Assembly (NCBI GenBank): GCA_964602985.1
Contig: CAZRTJ010000033.1
Coordinates: 1-32,206, forward strand
Reading direction: 5' to 3'
Source of the DNA: CAYZJB01 sp964602985
GTDB lineage: Bacteria; CLD3; SB21
DNA: 32,206 nt
How positions within the stretch are numbered: position 1 is the first letter of the stretch; the number at the start of each line of letters is the position of its first letter. Below the pieces are notes generated by a model. That model worked only from the letters and a program-made list of their open reading frames with translations. It did not search any database and was not told the DNA's origin. Shown here in pieces: positions 16,079 through 24,034 of the stretch. The position numbers were made by a program, and so were the translations under genes.

Positions 16079-19000
16079 ATGCACCGACTCTACCAAAGCC
16101 TCGTTTTTCTGACAATGGCCACTCCAATGCTCTGGAGTCAGGAAAGAGGACTGCCGATTCTTCAGAATTACCACCCGGCATTGTACAATGGGCACCATCA
16201 GAATTGGGCCATCGCACAGGATTCGTCTGGCATCATGTTTTTCGGCAACAATGACGGAGTACTGCGATTTGACGGAGTCCAATGGAAGAAATATCCGAAT
16301 CCTCGAGGCGGCATCGTTCGTGCCCTCGCTGTGGGACGACAGCAGAAACTCTACCTCGGCGCATTCAATGAGTTTGGGTACTTGCGGCCGGACCACCGTG
16401 GCCGACTGGGATGGACGATCCTCTCCGATTCTCTGCCCGACGAGCTTTCGGTGTTCGCCGAAGTGTGGCGAATCATCGTGACCGACGATGGCGTGTTTTT
16501 TTCCTCGGCTCAGCGATTGTTCTTGTTTGGTCACGACGATCGATTGATCCGAACGTGGACTCCTCAAGGCGTGTTTCGATTTCCCTATTTCGTAAACAAT
16601 CGGTTTGTCATTCAGGATCATGGTCACGGACTGATGGAATACATCGGTGATTCGCTTCGCTTGATCGACGCAGGCGAGCCGCTGAGGAATATTCGTGTCA
16701 GCGCCATGTTGCCCATCTCCGGCGACAGCGTGTGGATTCAGACTCGCACGGATGGCGCGTGGCTGTGGTCCGGTGAGACGATCCGGCGTATGCCCATCCC
16801 GGCCGACCGGTATCTCAACGAAAACGAAGTGTATGGCGGATTGTCAGCAAACGACGGATCGTTCGTTTTTTGGACACTCCGCGGCGGATTGGTCCGCGTT
16901 CTTTCGGACGGAACCATCGATCAGATCTTCAACAGAAAAATGGGTCTCGCCGACAATACGATCTATTATGCAACCATGGATCGGTCGGGGAGTCTTTGGG
17001 CCGCGATGAGTCGGGGCCTTACGCGAATCGATGTGTCCACGCCGATTCACATATGGCGCGAGGAATCCGGATTGGGAAACCCCATCTTGTCGATCGTCCG
17101 TCATGAGGGAAAAATGTACATCGGCTCGTCTTCGGGTCTTCTGGTCATGGAGTCTGGCGACTTCGCGACGCCCTGGCGGCTGAACGCCGTCGGTCCGCAG
17201 GACATGCAGTGTTTTGCAATGGCCAGTCACGGCACAGATCTCATCGTAGTGGGCAACAAAGGAATTTTTGCTGTTCGCGGCAAGACGGTGACCCAAATCT
17301 CCGACGCGTACGCCTTCGCTATTTCCCGATCCGTTCGTGATTCGTCCCTCCTCTATGTCGGGCTGCAAAACGGGTATGCACTCCTGCGCAAGGATGGACC
17401 GACATGGACATTCACCTACCCGACCGACAATCCGCCGCGTGAAATACGGTATTTGGCCGAGGACGAAGGCGGTGATCTCTGGATGAGTGGTACGTTCAGC
17501 GGATTTGTCCGCCGCTTGCCGGATGGCTCCTGGCGGGAGTATCTCGCTCAGGAGAAACACATTCGATCCCATCGAATCTTTCGAACCTCTCACGGAATGC
17601 ACTTTATTTCCGATCTTGGCATTCATCGGTATGATTCTGCCCAGGACAGTCTGGTTCCCGATCCCGCGATGGCGGCGATTCTACCCGACCGCGGCGCCCG
17701 CGTGTTTCGAATGTTCGAGGACAGTACGCGAAATCTCTGGATCATCACGACCGACGGAACCGGCAAGGTATCTTTTTCGGCGGAAAAGGGGTTCCGCAAA
17801 TACACGTCTCTCGAACGCATCGCCATGCTGGGCGATCTGTCTGCCGCGTTCACCGACGGGCGTTACATCTGGTATGGCGGCTACGACGGCCTCTTCCGCT
17901 ATCGCAGCGCGTACCTGCCGCCGACCGACACGTCCGCGGCCCTGCCGTATCCCCTGCCGATCCTCTCCGTGCGGGTCGGCGACTCGCTGCTCTACACCGG
18001 ACAAGGTTCCTTTCAGTTGGACGTTCCCCTTGCGTTCACAAATGGCGAAATGGAATTCAGCTTTGCCGACCCCACTCTCGTAGGTCGCAGCAATGCCCGT
18101 TTCAAATATCGACTGGAGGGTTTGGAGTCGGACTGGCAGGAAACTCAGAATTTCAAAAAGACGTACTCGTACCTGCCGGAAGGTTCGTACACCTTTTCCG
18201 TGCGACCCGCGGAACTGCATTACGATTCACGTTCTTCGACGTTTGCCTTCACGATCCTCCCTCCGTTCTACCGCACGGTGTGGGCCTATGGCCTGTACGT
18301 CGTGTGTGCGTTTGCCTTGATCGCTGGCGTCGTACGATTTCGCAACCTGTACCTGGAACGCGAACGGCAACGTCTGCGAATGCTCGTCGAACAGCAGACC
18401 GCCCAACTCCGCCGACAGAACGAAGAATTGTCCGGCCTCAACGAAAAGAAGAACGAGTATCTCGGCATTGTCGCGCACGATCTGCGGAATCCGCTGACGA
18501 GTATCCTGGGATTTGCTTCCATGCTGTCAGAGGACATTCGCACCCGGACTCTCGATTACGCCTCAGCCTCGCGCGATCTGCACCACATCATCAAAGTCGC
18601 CGAACACATGAACCGTTTTGTCACCGAATTGCTCGACATCTCCAGCATCGAATCCGGCACGGTCCGACTGCATCGCGAGGAGTTTGATCTCCGGGAAGCA
18701 GTCGCGGAGTGCGTGCAATTATCGGATCGCCACGCGCGGCAGAAGCAGATCGATTTGACGTGGAAGATGGAAGACGGAGAAAGACGGGTGTTTGCCGATC
18801 GTTTCAAAGTCCGTTCCGTTCTTGACAACCTCGTCAGCAACGCGATCAAATACACGTATCCGGGCGGCCAGGTCTCCATCACCATGAACACGAGCGATCA
18901 TCACCACTCGGTGCACATCCGCGACACAGGACAAGGCCTGTCCGAAAGCGATCTCCAGAAAGCCTTCAAGACCTTCGGTCGTCTGTCGTCCGTTCCCACG

Positions 19001-19156
19001 GCCGGCGAGCCTTCGAGTGGTTTGGGTTTGGCGATTGTCAAGAAGATCGTCGAGATCCATGGCGGTCGCGCATGGGTCGAGTCACAACTCGGTCGCGGCT
19101 CGGTGTTTAGCTTCTCCCTGCCCATCCACAATGGGCCGGAAGATTCGTCTTCCTGA
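16079..19156 (+). CDS. Propeller/Y_Y_Y sensor histidine kinase
   Basis: A 1025-residue membrane sensor kinase. A signal peptide (residues 1-~21, ending MLWSQ) is followed by a long periplasmic region of seven-bladed propeller type (two-component regulator propeller repeats such as GIMFFGNNDGVLRFDGVQW). A Y_Y_Y domain lies at ~650-712 (ARFKYRLEGLESDWQ) and a transmembrane helix at ~731-753. A coiled linker leads to HisKA with phospho-acceptor His800 (IVAHDLRNPLTS). HATPase_c follows, with N box DNLVSNAIKY (~915), DTGQGLS (~949) and GLGLAIVKKIVEIHGG (~980). It lacks the receiver and AraC domains of the hybrid kinases with the same sensor, and no response regulator is encoded nearby, so the output partner lies elsewhere. 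Its last codons are the start of a 153-bp repeat found again at 27664. An earlier TTG at 16034 lies in the promoter. Confidence 0.92.
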   Translation: MHRLYQSLVFLTMATPMLWSQERGLPILQNYHPALYNGHHQNWAIAQDSSGIMFFGNNDGVLRFDGVQWKKYPNPRGGIVRALAVGRQQKLYLGAFNEFGYLRPDHRGRLGWTILSDSLPDELSVFAEVWRIIVTDDGVFFSSAQRLFLFGHDDRLIRTWTPQGVFRFPYFVNNRFVIQDHGHGLMEYIGDSLRLIDAGEPLRNIRVSAMLPISGDSVWIQTRTDGAWLWSGETIRRMPIPADRYLNENEVYGGLSANDGSFVFWTLRGGLVRVLSDGTIDQIFNRKMGLADNTIYYATMDRSGSLWAAMSRGLTRIDVSTPIHIWREESGLGNPILSIVRHEGKMYIGSSSGLLVMESGDFATPWRLNAVGPQDMQCFAMASHGTDLIVVGNKGIFAVRGKTVTQISDAYAFAISRSVRDSSLLYVGLQNGYALLRKDGPTWTFTYPTDNPPREIRYLAEDEGGDLWMSGTFSGFVRRLPDGSWREYLAQEKHIRSHRIFRTSHGMHFISDLGIHRYDSAQDSLVPDPAMAAILPDRGARVFRMFEDSTRNLWIITTDGTGKVSFSAEKGFRKYTSLERIAMLGDLSAAFTDGRYIWYGGYDGLFRYRSAYLPPTDTSAALPYPLPILSVRVGDSLLYTGQGSFQLDVPLAFTNGEMEFSFADPTLVGRSNARFKYRLEGLESDWQETQNFKKTYSYLPEGSYTFSVRPAELHYDSRSSTFAFTILPPFYRTVWAYGLYVVCAFALIAGVVRFRNLYLERERQRLRMLVEQQTAQLRRQNEELSGLNEKKNEYLGIVAHDLRNPLTSILGFASMLSEDIRTRTLDYASASRDLHHIIKVAEHMNRFVTELLDISSIESGTVRLHREEFDLREAVAECVQLSDRHARQKQIDLTWKMEDGERRVFADRFKVRSVLDNLVSNAIKYTYPGGQVSITMNTSDHHHSVHIRDTGQGLSESDLQKAFKTFGRLSSVPTAGEPSSGLGLAIVKKIVEIHGGRAWVESQLGRGSVFSFSLPIHNGPEDSSS

Positions 19157-19290
19157 CCAGCCATTTCCCTCCCGTCCTGATAATTACGTACCCGACTCGT
19201 CACGCGCTGGACGGGACATCTTTCGGATCCACACGCGCTCCGATTCGTTCGGGAGCGAAGCCTGCGAGTGCTTCCAGGCTATCGCGAATT
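19138..19290. repeat. Dispersed 153-bp repeat, copy 1
   Basis: This segment matches 27664-27818 in the same orientation. From 19161 to 19290 the match is ungapped, 124 of 130 bases identical by my count; the first ~23 bases align with a 2-base gap. It begins within the last codons of the histidine kinase gene. Inside are three nested inverted repeats: CCCGTCC/GGACGGG, CGCTCC/GGAGCG and AGCCTG/CAGGCT. On the minus strand both copies carry the open stretch DSLEALAGFAPERIGARVDP followed by KDVPSSA and a stop. In this copy the frame is interrupted a short way upstream. Weak similarity continues for about 100 bases to the right. Confidence 0.85.
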
Positions 19291-19421
19291 TGTGACTCAC
19301 ACTCACGCCTGTCATCCTACGTATACTCGACAATGGCAACGCCGACCAGTCGCCACCAGCATTCGAATTTGCCACATGGACTGTTCGACGACTATCAAAA
19401 AAAATCGTCAAAAAAATCCGC

Positions 19422-19450
19422 TTGACTTCCAGAATGATGTGTTTTATTAT
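19422..19450 (+). promoter_or_regulatory. Promoter of the type-IX cargo gene cluster
   Basis: TTGACT (19422-19427), 17 bp, TATTAT (19445-19450). It lies 50 bp before the ATG at 19501, which has GGAG six bases upstream. The segment 19291-19421 holds nothing else I can identify. Confidence 0.75.
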
Positions 19451-19500
19451 CGGCGCGTAGTCCAATGAGGGATTACAAAATCGTTTTGGTGGAGTTTGTG

Positions 19501-22500
19501 ATGCTACGATGGTTACTGGCTTTTACAGTAGGAATCTGCCTTTTGCAGGACACCCATGCTCAAATCAAGCAATGGCAACGCACATCCCAGAAAGCGGCTC
19601 TGAATCCCTGTGTGGTAACATATGACACAAGCATCATGATTACCCCCGCCTTTCATATGACGGCCAACGGCGCAGGACCCGTGGCATCGACGGTGGGTTA
19701 TGAAAACAGTCCTGCGCCCCAAGGATTCAATGCGTATTCAGCTGATTACTATAGAGACGTACTCAACGGAGCGGCCGGCTCTGTTCGTGATATCCCCGGA
19801 GGTATGCAGGTCGGCGGTGGTGTTTTTTTCATCATGGCTGGAGGCGGTCCGAACACAACCTATGAGGGTGCACAAGGTAGGTGGTTCCGCAATGGTCAAC
19901 ACTATGCTTCATACAATTATGACGCGTCTTATGAAATTCGTTTTACGGCATCGGGTGGATTGGGTTATGAGCGTTTCCAGACGGCTCAACTGATGGCCGT
20001 GCCGTTCGAGGTCTGGGATCTCGGTGCCGACAAAGTTTCACCCTCGGATGACGTTCGGATGGTGCCCATCATTTTTGACGAAGAGCTTGACAATACCTTT
20101 AATTTTCATTGGGATCACACAGCTTCATCCGATTCGAATGATCCTTATTCCGATTGGATTTATTTCAACTACCCCACGTGGAATTCAGCGCCGGGAGACG
20201 CGGGATACCAGGCATTTGTGGCCAACCCTACGGGTTTTTCGCTGACAGGCAATGAACGCATGGCACGGATCGTCATGGTTAATTACAATCGACGTCAGGG
20301 CGAATCATCGACCAAAGCGAATGACGGACCCTGGGATGCGATGCCGGAGATTGGAACGATCTTTCGTATCGATAACAAGTTAGATACGCTCATCACTGAG
20401 AATTTTAACAACGTCGGCGGTACGGCAACCGCTGTTGCAGCCGTCAATGAGAGTCTGACTTTAATCAATACGTTTGATTCTGTTTCGGTTGTTACGGACG
20501 TCGTGTACCAACATAAGCCCGATCCTTTCTTGCCGGGCATTCTGGGTGACTCCATTTTCTACAACTCAGAATGGTACATTGTTCAGGATGTCGAATATGC
20601 AAATGCGGTTGGGACATCGATCGGAGGTTTGATTGGTCAGGTTGGTTTTCAGGCAACGGCGAATTTTAACTTCAGCACATCCATCGGAAGTGTATCTGGA
20701 CCCGAGTATGTCTGGTTTGTAATCGACGAATACTTTGACTGCAATTCACTTAAGGGAATTGCAGTCAACAACTGGCGATGGAATCTGGACAGGACCGGTC
20801 GATGGGCGTATGATTTTGGGGACGAGGATGGCAACGGCAATAACGCAGGCGGATATTTTCCGTCGTCAACTGCCCAATCGATCGTTTTTGCCGGAGGACT
20901 ACTGATCGGCGCAAAGAAAAATGGGGTTCCCGTTGTCAGCGAAATACAATATGGATCAGAGTTTGCCTCTGGCGTCATCCGAAATGCAAGTCCAACTCCA
21001 ATTAGCGAGGTCACGCTCGATACCACAATCCAAACAGTATACGTGGTTGACCCTTCCCATACATCTTTGGATTACAACAATTGGCCTTCAAAATGGGGAG
21101 CCCCCGTCTTGGTTAACGGGCAGCCTCAGATCATCTCGCAGCAGGACTCGTGGAGTATCATGCATGACGCGGATACGACCCTATCCACGGAGTTGGATCC
21201 ACTGTCCTCGTCGCCAGGACTCGGCATCGAATTGCAACGACGGACCTACTCCTTCACGGCTGTCAATAACACGGTGTACCTGAGGTGGATATTGACCAAC
21301 AAGAGTCATCATACCTATGACAGCCTGTTTGTCGGATTATGGTCGGATCCGGATGTCCAGAATGCGGCGACGGAGGACGTGTCCGGGTGCGACACGACCC
21401 TGGATCTCGTCTACACGTATAATTTGTTCGATGAGCCGTCTACAATTACCGGACAGCAGGCCGCCGTTGGATATCAGTTCTTATCGGGCAGCGGTTCCAT
21501 CAATCGCCTCTATGCCTTCCGTGACTACTCAAACGGCAATGATCCGCACAACAACCTGGAACGGTATAACCTGCTGACGGGACTACTTCCGTCTGGGGAT
21601 CCGGATCCAGCGGGTCCATTTTACTATACCGGGAATCCCATTACAGGCACCGGATGGCTGGATACGACAGCAACCGATGAGCGTATCAATGCAACGGTTG
21701 GACCTTTCCGCATGAGGCCCGGACAAATCATCCAGTTGGTTTTCGCAGTCAGTGGTGCGCAGAATGTCGTGAGGCTGAACTCGGTTACCGAGATTCGAAA
21801 TACCGCCGCCGACATCAAGGCGACTTATCCCAGCATGGCGCACCTGTTGGCAGATCCCATCGCCTACACCCAGAATGCGGACACAGTCACCAATACGACC
21901 GCGACAATCCGCGGTTCCGTCCTGGCTAATGGATTGGCCACCTCTGTGTCCGTTGAATACGGTGCAACGCTCTCTTATGGCAATACCCAATTCCTCACAA
22001 CAACCTCGGCAGACACATCCATTGACGTGGAAGGCATTCTGACCGGATTGCAGGCCAATACGATCTATCATTATCGTTTGGTCGTGTCGAACTCCACCGG
22101 AATATCCTACGGGCAGGATCAAGTTTTCACTACAGCCAGCCAGGGGCTGCCCCTTGTCAGCAAGTCGTTTGCTTCGGAAGTGACGCCCCACTCGGCCAAA
22201 CTATCCGCCATCGTGAATCCAGGAGGATTTGAGACAACCGTGATCATCGCGAGCGGAACAACGACATCGTATACCCGGTTCGATACGGTCCTCCTCAACG
22301 GATCCGATTTTGATACCGTTTCCGTGGCATTGTCGGGTCTTTTTGAAAATACAACATACTACTATCATGCAACGGCCTCGAATGCTGTCGGCACCATCGT
22401 ATCCTCCGACAGTACATTCAAAACCGGATTGGTGCCGCTCGGGATCTGGATGTCCATTCATCAAAATCCGGTGTTAACTCAATATGCCGATGTTTTTGTT

Positions 22501-23352
22501 CTGGGCGACACGATTCTGCAAGAGGCTCCAACACTAGCCAGCATCTTCAGCGGTGACACGACGTTGATCGTCATGCAGCAGATTCCAAGTCAACAGCAGT
22601 ACAAAGGCGAATTGAAGGTTGCGAGTACCGGAGTCTATACGCTGTCGGCATCAGCCTTATCAGTCAACGGATCGACCATCAATCTGGTTCGCAATGTGAC
22701 CGTGGCACTTGGGAAACCAAACGCAGTGACGAAAATGTCAAGCCCTGAAGGGAGGATTGAACTGACCGTTCCCTCCGGCGCTTTCAAACAGGACGTTTAT
22801 CTGCTGGCCGGCATGAGTCGGGAAGAAGGCGAAGAGCGATTCGATATCTCTCCGCTGGGCACAGAGAAGGAAATCGACGTCCTGATCCAATATGATCCTG
22901 CCGTGTTCGCGGACGTGACAAAGTTATTCGTCTATCGTCGAGAAGGAAACGGCTGGACTCGGCTTCGAAGCCAAGTTTATCCAGGGGATTCAAAAATCAA
23001 AACGCGGATCAAACAACTTGGCCAGTTGAAGCTCGCGGTGGATCCAACATTCACGGGTACCAATGTGGTTCCTTCGGAATTTGCGCTGCACGGCAACTAT
23101 CCGAATCCGTTTAATCCCACGACAACCATCGCCTATGATCTTGCAACCGACGGGAATATCACCCTGGGCGTTTTCAATTTGCTGGGTCAACGGGTTCGAA
23201 CCCTGGTCTCGGGATATCAACTGGCCGGCAGCTATCGAATACTGTGGAACGGGCAAAACGACGTTGGTCATCAAGTCTCCAGCGGCGTGTACTTCTACCG
23301 CCTCCACGCCGGCCGATACGTCAAAACCAACAAAATGCTACTGATTAAATAA
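19501..23352 (+). CDS. Large secreted protein with FN3-like domains and type-IX sorting domain
   Basis: A 1283-residue exported protein. The signal peptide MLRWLLAFTVGICLLQDTHAQ marks the ATG at 19501 as the start; an earlier ATG at 19465 would bury it. Residues ~20-420 are a unique region without recognised domains. Residues ~420-780 resemble the N-terminal part of the paralogue at 24035. Two fibronectin-III-like domains follow at ~784-878 (NTIYHYRLVVSNSTG, YGQDQVFTT) and ~884-975. The C-terminal ~94 residues are a type A sorting domain (FALHGNYPNPFNPTTTIAYD, LGQRVRTL, SGVYFYRL) that directs export by the type IX system and cleavage or attachment at the surface. No catalytic motif is visible, so an adhesive or structural role is possible. 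The 3' end is almost identical in DNA to that of the paralogue. Confidence 0.88.
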   Translation: MLRWLLAFTVGICLLQDTHAQIKQWQRTSQKAALNPCVVTYDTSIMITPAFHMTANGAGPVASTVGYENSPAPQGFNAYSADYYRDVLNGAAGSVRDIPGGMQVGGGVFFIMAGGGPNTTYEGAQGRWFRNGQHYASYNYDASYEIRFTASGGLGYERFQTAQLMAVPFEVWDLGADKVSPSDDVRMVPIIFDEELDNTFNFHWDHTASSDSNDPYSDWIYFNYPTWNSAPGDAGYQAFVANPTGFSLTGNERMARIVMVNYNRRQGESSTKANDGPWDAMPEIGTIFRIDNKLDTLITENFNNVGGTATAVAAVNESLTLINTFDSVSVVTDVVYQHKPDPFLPGILGDSIFYNSEWYIVQDVEYANAVGTSIGGLIGQVGFQATANFNFSTSIGSVSGPEYVWFVIDEYFDCNSLKGIAVNNWRWNLDRTGRWAYDFGDEDGNGNNAGGYFPSSTAQSIVFAGGLLIGAKKNGVPVVSEIQYGSEFASGVIRNASPTPISEVTLDTTIQTVYVVDPSHTSLDYNNWPSKWGAPVLVNGQPQIISQQDSWSIMHDADTTLSTELDPLSSSPGLGIELQRRTYSFTAVNNTVYLRWILTNKSHHTYDSLFVGLWSDPDVQNAATEDVSGCDTTLDLVYTYNLFDEPSTITGQQAAVGYQFLSGSGSINRLYAFRDYSNGNDPHNNLERYNLLTGLLPSGDPDPAGPFYYTGNPITGTGWLDTTATDERINATVGPFRMRPGQIIQLVFAVSGAQNVVRLNSVTEIRNTAADIKATYPSMAHLLADPIAYTQNADTVTNTTATIRGSVLANGLATSVSVEYGATLSYGNTQFLTTTSADTSIDVEGILTGLQANTIYHYRLVVSNSTGISYGQDQVFTTASQGLPLVSKSFASEVTPHSAKLSAIVNPGGFETTVIIASGTTTSYTRFDTVLLNGSDFDTVSVALSGLFENTTYYYHATASNAVGTIVSSDSTFKTGLVPLGIWMSIHQNPVLTQYADVFVLGDTILQEAPTLASIFSGDTTLIVMQQIPSQQQYKGELKVASTGVYTLSASALSVNGSTINLVRNVTVALGKPNAVTKMSSPEGRIELTVPSGAFKQDVYLLAGMSREEGEERFDISPLGTEKEIDVLIQYDPAVFADVTKLFVYRREGNGWTRLRSQVYPGDSKIKTRIKQLGQLKLAVDPTFTGTNVVPSEFALHGNYPNPFNPTTTIAYDLATDGNITLGVFNLLGQRVRTLVSGYQLAGSYRILWNGQNDVGHQVSSGVYFYRLHAGRYVKTNKMLLIK
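23029..23332 (+). repeat. Sorting-domain cassette, copy A
   Basis: These 304 bases match 26420-26723 with only two differences (23076 and 23280 against 26467 and 26671), while the sequence immediately before and after diverges. The tract covers the whole type-IX sorting domain apart from the last few codons. It is too conserved to be explained by selection on protein alone, since synonymous sites are identical too. Confidence 0.95.
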
Positions 23353-23363
23353 GAAGGATTGCC

Positions 23364-23966
23364 ATGAAGACCATCCAATTCATCTTCCTCGGTGTGACCT
23401 TGAGCGTCATGTTCGTATCCTGTTCCGGGGATTCCGGAGAGGACACTTCCACCGAACCCACCTACGAGTCTGAAGTCGCCAACGGATGGCGAACCTTCGA
23501 GGCGTTCCAGTATGACTCCGCACAAATCTACTTCGAGCAGGCAATTGCTTTGGATTCCAGTGATGTGGAAGCGTTTGCCGGCCTCGGATGGGCTCAGATA
23601 CGACTGGATAATCTTACTCAGGCTGGCATTACGTTCCAGCGGGGATCGACGAAATATCCGGTTTCTTCCGATTTGTTCGCAAGCTGGAGTTTCTGCCTGA
23701 ATGCGCAAAAAGCCTACGACCTGTCCAACGCAAAGGCCGATTCCGTTTTGCTCCACAATTCGTCCTGGCAATTTGCATGGCAAACGTCGATCGATGCATC
23801 GGACCTCCGATTGGTCAAAGCGGCAAACTACTACGCACTGGGCGCCTATGCGTCATCCCTGTCGATGGTTCAGGCCCTGAATCCCTCGTTCACCGCAGAT
23901 GTCACAACAGACATGGGTCAGGCGGCCCTGGGAGCGGAGATCGAACGACTCCGGGCTACTATATAA
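23364..23966 (+). CDS. TPR-containing lipoprotein
   Basis: A 200-residue predicted lipoprotein. The signal peptide ends in the lipobox FVSC with Cys20 as the lipid-carrying residue, followed by an acidic linker. At least two tetratricopeptide units are visible (WRTFEAFQYDSAQIYFEQAIALD; VEAFAGLGWAQIRLDNLTQAGITFQRG), and a more degenerate helical part runs to the end. TPR lipoproteins commonly act as scaffolds at the membrane. It starts 11 bp after one type-IX cargo gene and ends 68 bp before its paralogue, so co-transcription is likely and a role as anchor or assembly partner of the cargo proteins is plausible but unproven. AGAAGGA precedes the ATG. Confidence 0.88.
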   Translation: MKTIQFIFLGVTLSVMFVSCSGDSGEDTSTEPTYESEVANGWRTFEAFQYDSAQIYFEQAIALDSSDVEAFAGLGWAQIRLDNLTQAGITFQRGSTKYPVSSDLFASWSFCLNAQKAYDLSNAKADSVLLHNSSWQFAWQTSIDASDLRLVKAANYYALGAYASSLSMVQALNPSFTADVTTDMGQAALGAEIERLRATI

Positions 23967-24034
23967 ATGACCCGGCCGATAATTTGAAAGCCCGCTCAAC
24001 AAATGTGATGCACGACTATTCCTTGGAGGTCGCA

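Noticed and set aside
23777..24034. 86-residue N-terminal extension of the second cargo protein
   Set aside because: It overlaps the TPR lipoprotein gene in another frame; GGAGG plus a signal peptide fix the start at 24035.
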